Source: Skeletonema tropicum (lineage: Eukaryota > Bacillariophyta > Thalassiosirophyceae > Thalassiosirales > Thalassiosiraceae). Taken from it: DNA of 64,000 bases. The DNA is taken from contig CM074139.1 of NCBI GenBank assembly GCA_037178625.1, positions 310,001 through 374,000 on the forward strand, in the 5' to 3' direction. The position numbers and the translations under genes are program-made. Shown here piece by piece: positions 55,871 through 64,000 of the stretch. The notes below the pieces were generated by a model. It did not search any database. It was given only the letters and a program-made list of their open reading frames with translations, and was not told the DNA's origin. Positions within the stretch are counted from its first letter, which is position 1. The number at the start of each line of letters is the position of its first letter.

Positions 55871-56828
55871 TCATTTCCTTCTTGGTGGCATGCGCCCCGT
55901 ACCATCCCAAGGGAAGTCTTCTTCGTACAACTCTTCAGGTACAGTGCAAGTGTCCCAAACTTTGACGTTGTTGTCTCTCATCGCTCTTCCATTAGCATCT
56001 CTTGTTATCACTAATTGATGATATTGCCTCCAAGCATCATCTGCATACTCCCTACCACATTTCCTAGATCGCATCTTTGATTTCTTTCTCTTCCTTGGCT
56101 GGGGTACGGCAGTAGCAGGCCCGGGCTCATCTGCATCACCATCATAGTTTGTTGCAGTTATTTGCTAGTCCTCAGTATCCATTGTATCTGTAAAGGGATG
56201 CGCAACTGCCGGCATTTCAGGTTGACCAAACTCGGGAAGATACGTGACAGCTGTAGCTCGATTGGTGTGCTTATCGTGCAACACTGTGATAGCCGGAGTG
56301 TGAGGACGAAGAATGGCTGCCTCTACCGCCCTCCTCTTCATAGATTTATAGGCATCATCCTGAAGATGACTGGCTCTTTTGTACGTCAATGTTGGCTTGG
56401 AATGACCAAGAGTATCGACCCAGCTGTTCCAACTTGTAGCGAAGTCAGACAATCTTATTCCAGAGTACTTATCGGCTTCATAATCTGTTCCTCCCTGGAA
56501 GTTACCGCCATTGTCTTTAAAGTATTTCCACTCGTCATTTGAATGCATTCTCTCTGTCGAACGATGTCTTCTAGAGAGTTTCGACAACCAACTCGAAGAA
56601 GGAGGCATATCGATGGCAGCCTCCACTCCAGCATCAAGTCCATCATCGGAGAGATCATCCGCAGCTGTGCTGCCGCCATACTGTCGAGCTCATCATCTAC
56701 ATCGGAATCGTCACCAACCTGGCTTGGCGCTTATGTGGTATCGATAATGCCAAAGGACTTACCAGTGCACTGTAATGACTTCGATGATAAGTACCCTCTC
56801 CGGAGCGTCGCTCGGCGTCTCGTAGCAT
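55871..56828 (-). pseudogene. Unrecognised gene, interrupted by an in-frame TAG and a frameshift
   Basis: Read right to left. A possible first exon (56763-56828, MLRDAERRSGEG) is joined by a 44-nt GT-AG intron (56719-56762) to an acidic start (VGDDSDVDDELDS). A one-base frame change near 56675-56684 then leads into a well-formed stretch (56165-56626: WLSKLSRRH, NDEWKYFKDNGGNFQGG, WNSWVDTLGHSKPTLTYKRA). An in-frame TAG at 56165-56167 follows. Beyond it the same frame stays open for 98 codons (lysine/arginine-rich PRKRKKSKMRSRK, then WRQYHQLVITRD) to the stop at 55871. No family recognised. Two breaks suggest a pseudogene, possibly a transposon-borne gene. Confidence 0.5.
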
Positions 56829-57056
56829 GATGTAGCATGCACATGTTTGTGGCCGGCGAGTTTTCTCCTCTTTTTTTCTCCCCTTTTTTCGCCCCCAAAT
56901 TTGTTGAAGCCCACAGCCTGAAAAAATTGCCGGGAGCGATCTCACGATCAGCTGACCGGCGCGCTTAAATTTCGACTTTTCTCGAAAAGAAGAATTTTCG
57001 CACGAGACCTTTAAAATTAAATATTTAGTTAGAGGGACTACTAGCTAATTGGGACC
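56829..57056. other. No gene seen
   Basis: Upstream of the minus-strand gene. Contains a T/C-rich stretch (56861-56900) and nothing else recognisable. Confidence 0.35.
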
Positions 57057-57273
57057 CCTGCGACACCAACGCCGTGCCCACCCGCTCGAGTAACCATGGG
57101 CCAAACATGATGCTACTACCCCATACCAACAACTTTGGCCCCATGGTGACTCGAGCGGGTGGAATCGGGAGTGTGTAATCGTCATTCTAGTACGTGTCCG
57201 CCCGCAGCAGTGTCGTCGTGAGCATATCATGTGTTGTATGTCTGCATGGGCTTCTGCGTCTTCAATCGAATTG
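57057..57273. repeat. Hairpin-bearing direct repeat, copy 1
   Basis: About 200 bp repeated at 57418-57609 (CCTGCGACA(C/T)CAACGCCGTG to TTCAATCGAATTG). It contains a near-perfect stem, 57078-57105 with 57134-57162, with one mismatch, one bulge and a 28-nt loop. Confidence 0.8.
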
Positions 57274-57417
57274 AAATTGCTACACCTCCTTGCCGAGACA
57301 CAATTGCCGAAGATAGATGGAGCCATGCGCGTTTTTCTCCCTTAAGGATGGGCGTTGCTCTTATTTTGTTGGAATAGGAAAGCAATAGGACGGATATGTT
57401 CTTCTCTTATGGACACT

Positions 57418-57609
57418 CCTGCGACATCAACGCCGTGGCCGGCCGCTCGAGTCACCATAGGCCAAACAAGATGCTACTACCCCACACGAACAACTTTGGC
57501 CCCATGGTGACTCGAGCGGCTACAATTGGGAGTGTGTAATCGCCATCTCATTACGTGTTGCAGCAGCGTCCGATATCTGCAGTGGATTCTGTGTCTTCAA
57601 TCGAATTGG
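57418..57609. repeat. Hairpin-bearing direct repeat, copy 2
   Basis: Diverged copy of 57057-57273. The stem is kept (57442-57465 with 57495-57520). The base pair 57081:57159 (C:G) is G:C here (57442:57520), a compensatory change. Confidence 0.8.
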
Positions 57610-57943
57610 TATTATTGACAAAACGAATTCAAAAGTCAAAGTCGAAATCGAAAATTGCACAATAAACAGCACCACCTTTCGAAGTGTTGATCAACAATGA
57701 AGCTAATCAACTTTTGCTCGACATGATTATACGAAGAGACGTATAGGGAACATGCAGAACTTTTTACGCAATAAAAAGAGTTGGGGGCAGAAACAAAACA
57801 AGAAGAAGTGCCCTATCGCAAAGCACAACAAGAGCGGCAGCAACAAAAAATCATGTTTTTCCCCATATTACAATCTCGACTGTACAGAACACGGTGGTTA
57901 TTTGATTAAGTAGACTGGCATGTAGAAATGAGGCACGGCCGGT
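57610..57943. other. No gene seen
   Basis: A-rich sequence before the protease relic. The upstream part of that gene would be expected here but I see no coding-like frame. Confidence 0.35.
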
Positions 57944-58558
57944 TGGCTCAACGACGAAGTGATTAATGCAATCAATGTGCACTTTCTTCGACAAAAGCTT
58001 GATGGCAATTCTTTCTTTTACGCGTCCCAGTTCATGGGCAAGCTCCTCCAGACTGATCCTCACGGCACGAATCAACTGAACTACAATTATTCAATGATAA
58101 AAGGGTGATCGAAGAAGATAAAGAGAGGTCTCTTCAAACTCGAAAATCTTTACATCGCAATCAATCACAAAAACACCCACTGGCTTACAATGCGCATCAA
58201 CTTGATTGCAAGGAATATATCTCTTTGGGACTCGCAAGGCGAGAAGGAGGAGTGTACTGTACACCAATGCTGCACCTAGATATCTTGGGGATGAGTATAG
58301 CAAGGCGCATCCCGACAAGAACTTGATGGAGTGGTCAGATTCTTGGATAATATAATTGATGATTTGTCGAACGAAAGTCCTCAACAAGCGAATGACTTTG
58401 ACTGCGGGACATTTACTCTTCTCAATCTTTGCCTGTTAGTCGAAGAAGGACCCATTACGAAAGATTCATACTCACAAGCATCCATCTACACAAAGGAAGT
58501 GAGGAATACATTCGCACACATTCTTTGGAATGCAAGTTCCAATCGTCCAGAGGTTTAG
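57944..58558 (+). pseudogene. Ulp1/SENP-type SUMO protease (peptidase family C48) pseudogene
   Basis: The catalytic domain can be followed almost end to end: WLNDEVINAINVHFL (57944), NTHWLT with the active-site His (about 58170), SLWDSQGE with the Asp (about 58220), and QQANDFDCGTF with the oxyanion Gln and nucleophile Cys (about 58380-58415). Breaks: a TGA at 58106-58108 where the family usually has Trp, and a local frame excursion (about 58262-58331, LGDEYSKAHPDKN in another frame) that then returns. The frame before and after is the same, so few mutations separate it from an open gene. Such domains are often carried by eukaryotic DNA transposons as well as host genes. Confidence 0.8.
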
Positions 58559-58928
58559 AAATGATGTTATAAGCGAGTCGTAGTCATACATTTACATTAA
58601 TAGAATGAATAATTGCATAACAAGCACATATCCTGTCTCTCACTCCGTGTAGGTCATCGAGATTGGGCCCGAAAATTTTAAAATGCAGTTTTTTGAGCAA
58701 GAGAAAATCGAATGAATCGAAAATCTGAAATTCAAGCATAAGCGCTCATTCGAGTCAGCTGAGCTTGAGATCGCTCCTGGATGGCTTGTGCTAGAGAGAG
58801 TAAACTTTCAAAAATGACGCAACGAGATACGAAAGTGTCGCAACGGTAATGTTATGACCAAGAGAGTCATTTCCTTGGATTCTCACCGAACTTTTTGAGA
58901 GTGTAAGTACACTGACACTGCAATAACC
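58559..58928 (+). promoter_or_regulatory. Upstream region of the CCCH-repeat gene at 58929
   Basis: 370 bp without a gene. 58826-58910 resembles 45856-45954 (orphan region). The start context ACTGCAATAACCATGTCGAC follows directly. Promoter function inferred from conservation in front of family starts. Confidence 0.45.
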
Positions 58929-60192
58929 ATGTCGACCAGGCAACGCAAACAGCCATCAGAGGCAGCCGCATCAAAGAGTATCGAGGAGGAAGATGATATT
59001 GGTGCTCTCATTTACAGAGAGAGCCAACTGAGAAAGAGAGTGGCTGCCGCTGCCTCAAAGAAGACTGAGACAAGCTCATCTGCTTTGATTCATCAGGCAA
59101 CTCGTCGTGTGGTGGCTAATGCTATTCGGGGTGACGATTCATCTGATGTGACTCCTGTCAGGAAAGTGGCTACAATACAAAGAAGAGAAAACAGCGTTCG
59201 TCCCCCGAAGACGATGACGGAGGAAAACAGAAAGGCAAGAAAGTTGCGAAGAAAAAGAAAAGATACGAATGCTCTGCTTATGGATGCACAAACCTGCGTG
59301 TCAACGGAGGAGTGTGCATGAGACATGGAGCAAAGGTCAAACTATGCAGCTATGAAGGATGCACAAACATTGTCGTCCAAGGAGGAGTGTGCATTAGACA
59401 TGGAGCAAAGGTCAAAGCCAAACTATGCAGCTATGAAGGATGCACAAACATTGTCGTCCGAGGAGGAGTGTGCATGAGACATGGAGCAAAGGTCAAACGA
59501 TGCAACTATGAAGGATGCAATAACTATGCTCAAAAGGAGGAGTGTGCAAAAGGCATGGGGCAAAGAGACTGTGCAGCATCGATGGATGCAGTAACATTGT
59601 CATCAACAAAGGAGTGTGCAACAGACATGGAGCAAAACGCAAACTATGCAGCAGTGATGGTTGCTCTAACATTGCCATCAAAGGAGGAGTGTGCGTTAGA
59701 CATGGAGCAAAGGTCAAACTATGTAGCATCGATGGATGCACAACCAATGTCGTACAAGCAGGAGTGTGCATGAGACATGGAGCAAAACGCAAACTTTGCA
59801 GCATCGATGGATGCAGCAACACTGCTCAAAGAGGAGGAGTGTGCGTTAGGCACGGGGCAAAAGTCAAACTATGCAGCAGTGAAGGATGCAGCAACATTGC
59901 TCAAAAAGGAGGAGTGTGCAAAAGGCATGGGGCAAAGGTCAAACTATGCAGCAGCGATGGTTGCACTAATCAAGTCGTTAGAAGAGGAGTATGCAAAAGG
60001 CATGGGGCATATCGCAATCCTTTTGACGAATCTACTGCATTTGCTCCATCACGTAGATCAGCATTTGATGACACGACTGCAACTCTTCCTAATAATCATA
60101 ATGATGCAGATGTCACCAACCAAGAGAGAGGTCGAGGTGGAGGTCCTCCTAGTGTGATTGTCTGTCAAGTTATCGATTACGTTGAAGTCTAG
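58929..60192 (+). pseudogene. CCCH-repeat protein gene with two frame breaks
   Basis: The ATG opens the shared module (MSTRQRKQPSE, EEEDDIGALIYRESQLRKR). The first break is a small insertion near 59172-59178; after it the lysine-rich part and repeats 1-3 read in another frame. A missing A in the run at about 59531-59536 is the second break. Repeats 5-10 and the full C-terminus (NPFDESTAFAPSRRSAFDD, then PPSVIVCQVIDYVEV) are then open to 60192. Ten repeats in all. The C-terminus here is the best-preserved version in the window. Both breaks are small indels, so a sequencing error or a recent loss is possible. Confidence 0.75.
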
Positions 60193-60287
60193 AAGATTTT
60201 TTATTCGGAATAAGAGTCTTCAATGAGAGGCAGAGGCAAAGGCAAAGGCTGGAAAGGAAGATCACTACTTCGTTCAATTTTATGTCA

Positions 60288-60330
60288 GCACTCTGATACT
60301 TAGATTATGAATATTACTTCTTTCTCTGCT
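60288..60330 (+). promoter_or_regulatory. Conserved 3' element of the CCCH-repeat family (copy 3)
   Basis: CACTCTGATA to TTTCTCTGCT, about 95 bp after the stop. Flanking sequence from 60183 to about 60420 also matches 62327-62540, so genes B (58929) and C (60993) share a duplicated 3' flank. Confidence 0.5.
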
Positions 60331-60643
60331 TCATTGCTGCATAGCATGGTTGAACAATTCTGCCTTCTGCTATTGCACATCACCTACTTATCAACATGAT
60401 GATGTTGTTATCGCTGCATGCATTCTGATCAGTTGTTGCGATTTTCCTCCCAAAGTCCCGCTTCTCGCTTTCCCCACAATGATGGATCTCACGCGTGTCA
60501 CCCAAAAATGAGATCCAAAACGCCGCACAGAGTACCACCAACACAAGTTCAAGTACTACTACCATCAATAATTCTGCTGCCAACATCAGTAACTCATAAG
60601 TAGTAATCAGTAGGCATTGTCTCATCATTAGCTGCGTATCAAG
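60331..60643. other. Intergenic, no gene seen
   Basis: The first 90 bp belong to the 3' flank shared with the next gene. The rest may be the promoter of the short ORF at 60644. Confidence 0.35.
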
Positions 60644-60913
60644 ATGGCAAAGTATCATGTAGCAGCAGCGGCCCTGCTAGTCTTACTCAACACACCTAAT
60701 AATTCCCCACTCGGCGCATCACATCATCATTTCAATAAGAATTCCAACTCCTATTGTCACGCCTTTGCGCCATCATCACTCACATACTTACACCCGAAAA
60801 TCGAAAATCGAAAATCACATCATCTCCACAGAAGTAGTCACGTTGCGTGCATGTCTTATATATATATGCATGTGACTTGTGACACTTTCTGTAAAAGCTC
60901 TTCTTGCTTTTGA
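60644..60913 (+). CDS. Short ORF resembling a plastid-targeting presequence, probably a gene fragment
   Basis: 89 codons. An N-terminal hydrophobic stretch (MAKYHVAAAALLVLL) is followed about 20 residues on by CHAFAPSSL. Diatom plastid proteins carry a signal peptide, then a cleavage motif with a key Phe (the ASA-FAP type) and a Ser/Pro-rich transit peptide, which this resembles. No mature domain follows; from about 60840 the sequence is the upstream region of the gene at 60993. Likely a 5' gene fragment stranded by the duplication, or chance. Confidence 0.3.
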   Translation: MAKYHVAAAALLVLLNTPNNSPLGASHHHFNKNSNSYCHAFAPSSLTYLHPKIENRKSHHLHRSSHVACMSYIYMHVTCDTFCKSSSCF

Positions 60914-60992
60914 ATCAGTAAATGAGCTGTCAAAAGATCTAAAGTGTCTGTGGAAAGCAGCGAGCAGGAGTGATCCGCCACAGCCATCAACC
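60840..60992 (+). promoter_or_regulatory. Upstream region of the CCCH-repeat gene at 60993
   Basis: 60840-60949 is the block also found orphaned at 55119-55220. A TATATATATA stretch at about 60858-60867 could be a TATA element about 130 bp before the ATG. Confidence 0.45.
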
Positions 60993-62294
60993 ATGTCGAC
61001 CAGGCAACGCAAACAACCATCAGAGACCGCAGCATCAAAGAGTATCGAGGAGGAAGATGATATTGGTGCTCTCATTTACAGAGAGAGCCAACTGAGAAAG
61101 AGAGTGGCTGCTGCTGCCTCAAAGAAGACTGAGACAAGCTCATCTGCTTTGATTCATCAGACAACTTCTTCAACTCGCCGTGTGGTGGCTAATGCTATTC
61201 GTAGTGACGATTCATCTGATGTGACTCCTGACAGGAAAGTGGCTACAACGAAGAGGAAACGGTGTTCATCCCCCGAAGATGATGGCGGAGGAAAACAGAA
61301 AGCCAAGAAAGTTGCGAAGAAAAAGAAAAGATACGAATGCTCTGCTGATGGATGCACAAACCAGCGTATTAAAGGAGGAGTGTGCATGAGACATGGAGCA
61401 AAGGTCAAACTATGCAGCAGTGATGGATGCAGCAACATTATCGTCAAAGGAGGAGTGTGCATGAGACATGGAGCAAAGATCAAACTGTGCGGCTATGACG
61501 GATGCACCAACTATGCTAAAATAGGAGGAGTGTGCATGAGACATGGAGCAAAACCCAAACGATGCAGCAGTGATGGATGCTCCAACATTGCCATCAAAGG
61601 AGGAGTGTGCATTAGACATGGGGCAAAGGTCAAGGCCAAACTATGCAGCAGTGATGGATGCACAAACATTGTCGTCCAAGGAGGAGTGTGCGTTAGACAT
61701 GGAGCAAAGATCAAACTATGCGGCTATGACGGATGCACCAACTATGCTAAAATAGGAGGAGTGTGCAAAAGGCATGGAGCAAAGGTCAAACTATGCAGTA
61801 GTGATGGATGCACAAACATTGTAGTCAAAGGAGGAGTGTGCATGAGACATGGAGCAAAGATCAAACTGTGCGGCTATGACGGATGCACCAACTATGCTAA
61901 AAGAAGAGGAGTGTGCATGAGACATGGAGCAAAACCCAAACGATGCAGCAGTGATGGATGCTCCAACATTGCCATCAAAGGAGGAGTGTGCGTGAGACAT
62001 GGAGCAAAGGTCAAACGATGTAACTATGAAGGATGCAATAACTATGCTAAAAAAGGAGGAGTGTGCTGTAGGCATGGGGCAAAGAGACTATGTAGCAGCG
62101 ATGGTTGCACCAATCAAGTCAAACGAAGAGGAGTATGCCGTAGGCATGGGGCCTATCGCAATCCTTTTGACGAATCTACTGCTTTGCTCCATCACGTAGA
62201 TCAGCATTTGATGACACGACTGCAACTCTTCCTAACAACCATAATGATGCAGACTCTATCAACCAAGAGCGAGGTGAAGGTCCTCCTAGTGTGA
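60993..62294 (+). CDS. CCCH-repeat (C-x4-C-x9-C-x2-H) protein, 11 repeats
   Basis: 433 codons from the ATG in CCATGTCGACC. The longer upstream frame is not used because homology with the relatives starts at MSTRQRKQPSE. Order: acidic module with DIGALIYRESQLRKR (residues 1-45), Ser/Thr-rich linker, KRKRCSSPEDD and KKVAKKKKR basic nuclear-type signals (about 90-120), then eleven Cys-His repeats (about 120-395), YRNPFDEST, and an end that differs from the relative at 58929. One missing A near 62183 shifts the last about 37 codons into another frame, so the family ending (PPSVIVCQVID) is lost. Repeats alternate between CSSDGC and CGYDGC types, suggesting growth by internal duplication. Function unknown; zinc binding and nuclear location inferred. 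Confidence 0.8.
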   Translation: MSTRQRKQPSETAASKSIEEEDDIGALIYRESQLRKRVAAAASKKTETSSSALIHQTTSSTRRVVANAIRSDDSSDVTPDRKVATTKRKRCSSPEDDGGGKQKAKKVAKKKKRYECSADGCTNQRIKGGVCMRHGAKVKLCSSDGCSNIIVKGGVCMRHGAKIKLCGYDGCTNYAKIGGVCMRHGAKPKRCSSDGCSNIAIKGGVCIRHGAKVKAKLCSSDGCTNIVVQGGVCVRHGAKIKLCGYDGCTNYAKIGGVCKRHGAKVKLCSSDGCTNIVVKGGVCMRHGAKIKLCGYDGCTNYAKRRGVCMRHGAKPKRCSSDGCSNIAIKGGVCVRHGAKVKRCNYEGCNNYAKKGGVCCRHGAKRLCSSDGCTNQVKRRGVCRRHGAYRNPFDESTALLHHVDQHLMTRLQLFLTTIMMQTLSTKSEVKVLLV

Positions 62295-62404
62295 TTGTCT
62301 GTCAAGTTATCGACCGCGTTGAAGTCTAGAAGTTTTTCATTCGGAATAAGAGGCAAAGGCAAAGGCTGGAATGTAAGATCACTACTTCGTTCAATTTTAT
62401 GTCA

Positions 62405-62445
62405 GCACTCTGATACATAGATTATGAGTATTATTTCTTTCTCTG
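62405..62445 (+). promoter_or_regulatory. Conserved 3' element of the CCCH-repeat family (copy 4)
   Basis: CACTCTGATA to TTTCTCTGCT, about 110 bp after the stop, inside the long 3' flank shared with the gene at 58929. Confidence 0.5.
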
Positions 62446-63659
62446 CTTCTGTGCTGCATCATGGTTGAACAATTCTGCCTTCTGTTATTGCACATCACCT
62501 ACCCTTATCAACATGATGATGTTGTTATCGCTGCATGTATGTAACAGAAATTTTAAAGTACGTCTGGTGGGCCCTCAAGAGGCGACATTATCTACGCTAA
62601 GTGATAACGAACATGTGCTGCAGTAGCTATTATTTCCCAGATCGCACCCCCGTTATCGCTGCATGTAGTGAAGCCTTATATTTTCGTCGAGATATGCATT
62701 TGAAGGTGCTCTCTAGCTTGGTACTAGCTTTGATGGCTGATGGCCTGCCAAATTTGTGCAGCAAAAAGCTAGTGGACTCTCACATGCATTTCTCAGCGGA
62801 GCATTGGAATTATTTTACAGCCAACACATGTATAGAACCCCCATTATGGTCGACAAAAGGATGGTGATACTGGAAAAGCATATTCGGCAACTCCCCAAAA
62901 TATAATTTTGGCCATTGTGGCCCAAAGCTAGAGCATTTCACTAACAAAAAAAATTGAAAAAAGGCTCCGGTTCCAAAAAACGAAGATTTTGGCGCGGCGC
63001 ACGGCCTTTATCGCTTTCCCCACAATGATCACCCTACATAAGGTCTTCTGTCATATCTGGGAGTCCTCTTCAGAGGGACTCTGCAGATATGCAGAGACCC
63101 TACACTTTTTTAGCAAAAAACTGCGCCGAGGGTTTGCAACATGTCGTCAAAACCTCTCTTACGGCCGATTTGCGCCATGTCAATGTCATCGCCCACACAG
63201 CACCAATAACGGCGACCAATAGCTTAAATTGTACACAATTCCCATCTGAATTAAAGTGCTGCGGCTTTCTGCTGCAGCTGTTGAGCTCACTCCATAAAAA
63301 AAATATTTATTATTTTGCTAGTAAATTAACATGATAATATGATGACATCCATTTCACTCCCCCTCCATGATTCCCTTTGATAAATATAGGCGCAAACTGT
63401 TATTTATGATAGTATAAAGCTATTTTATTGTTTAGAGCGTTAATATCCATTGTTTATTGGTTGATTGTTGTGGTCACTATTTTTTTCATGTGCATAACTT
63501 GTAAATTATGTACATGACATGGTGTTGGTGTTTTGGGAGCATGGGGGAGATTTATTATTCCCTCCAAGTAGTAGAATTATTAGTTCATATCATGGTTGGT
63601 TGAGGAGAGGCGCTGGGGGGTTGTTATTATTGTTTGTCTCTCCACATGAACACCACTAA
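62446..63659. other. No gene seen
   Basis: To about 62540 this is the 3' flank duplicated from 60331-60420. Beyond that there are only short ORFs without recognisable motifs, and AT-rich sequence from 63290. Confidence 0.4.
63052..63091. repeat. Short hairpin
   Basis: CATATCTGGGAGTCC (63052-63066) pairs with GGACTCTGCAGATATG (63076-63091), with one bulge and a 9-nt loop. No T-run follows on the + strand and no gene is adjacent. Confidence 0.5.
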
Positions 63660-64000
63660 GATGGAGGGTCAAAAAGAGCCAAAAAACAGGTGACAGGTGT
63701 TGTGTTATTATTCCATCAGTGGCACTTTGTTGACGTTACCCTGCCACTGAGACCTCGCCATGGGTGTTATATAATGGATGCACCTTCAATTCTTGGTGGA
63801 TATCATTGCATATGGAGTGTAGAGTGGACACAGCTACGTTAGAGATGCCAAAAATGCCCCAAAAATCAGTGTTGTGTTAATATTTCCATTAATGGCGCTT
63901 TGTCGATGTTACCCTGCCACCAAAACCTCGCCATGGGTACTAGGTAATGATTGCACCACCGGTTGTTGGGGGATATGATGGTTTATTGAGCGTAGAGTCG
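63660..64000. repeat. Diverged direct repeat, period about 173 bp, running to the window edge
   Basis: 63699-63827 and 63871-64000 align over their length (shared GTTGTGTTA, GTTACCCTGCCAC, ACCTCGCCATGGGT and GTAGAGT words in order). Two units are visible and more may lie outside the window. Neither has an ORF. Confidence 0.65.

Noticed and set aside
57045..57326. 93-codon minus-strand ORF over the hairpin repeat
   Set aside because: It runs through both arms of the inverted repeat and is not kept in the second copy.
62601..62867. 88-codon ORF right of the last family member
   Set aside because: No motif and no context that supports expression.

Overview
The window reads as nuclear DNA of a stramenopile, most likely a centric diatom. 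That is an inference from short GT-AG introns of about 44-91 nt, dense low-complexity coding sequence, families of cysteine-repeat proteins of a kind common in diatoms, a candidate plastid presequence with a phenylalanine motif, and LINE and Ulp1 remnants. No prokaryotic operon, rRNA, tRNA or CRISPR was seen.

Region 1 (1-38270) is one head-to-tail array with a period of about 1565-1578 bp. Each unit is 808 bp of upstream (promoter) sequence plus the first 757 bp of one coding sequence. Window position 1 already lies inside a unit, so the array runs on to the left. There are 24 truncated copies (one cut by the window edge, four with shifted frames). Each would encode a 252-residue disordered N-terminus plus a 24-residue tail read from the duplication joint.

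Region 2 (37514-42798) is the gene the array came from. The 25th copy runs on into a complete four-exon gene for a large (about 1670 residue) MscS-family mechanosensitive channel with an EF-hand-like segment before the pore. Its first exon carries three one-base frame changes in homopolymer runs that sum to one codon.

Region 3 (42967-62445) holds a scattered family of nuclear-looking proteins with 9-11 C-x4-C-x9-C-x2-H repeats. There is a decayed copy (42967-43700), a copy with a decayed 3' end (53332-54808), a copy with two frame breaks (58929-60192), the best copy (60993-62294), and at least two orphan upstream regions. Between them lie a 6 kb LINE-type retrotransposon on the minus strand (46504-52706), an inverted-repeat-bounded stretch (44261-45805), an unrecognised broken minus-strand gene (55871-56828), a duplicated hairpin sequence (57057-57609), and a Ulp1/C48 SUMO-protease pseudogene (57944-58558).

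Region 4 (62446-64000) has no gene I can support. It holds one hairpin and a diverged repeat of about 173 bp running to the window edge.

The most unusual feature is the promoter-plus-5'-exon amplification, at least 24 extra copies, ending in the single complete channel gene. It could be a recent biological amplification, though its exact copy number and the small indels may partly reflect long-read assembly.
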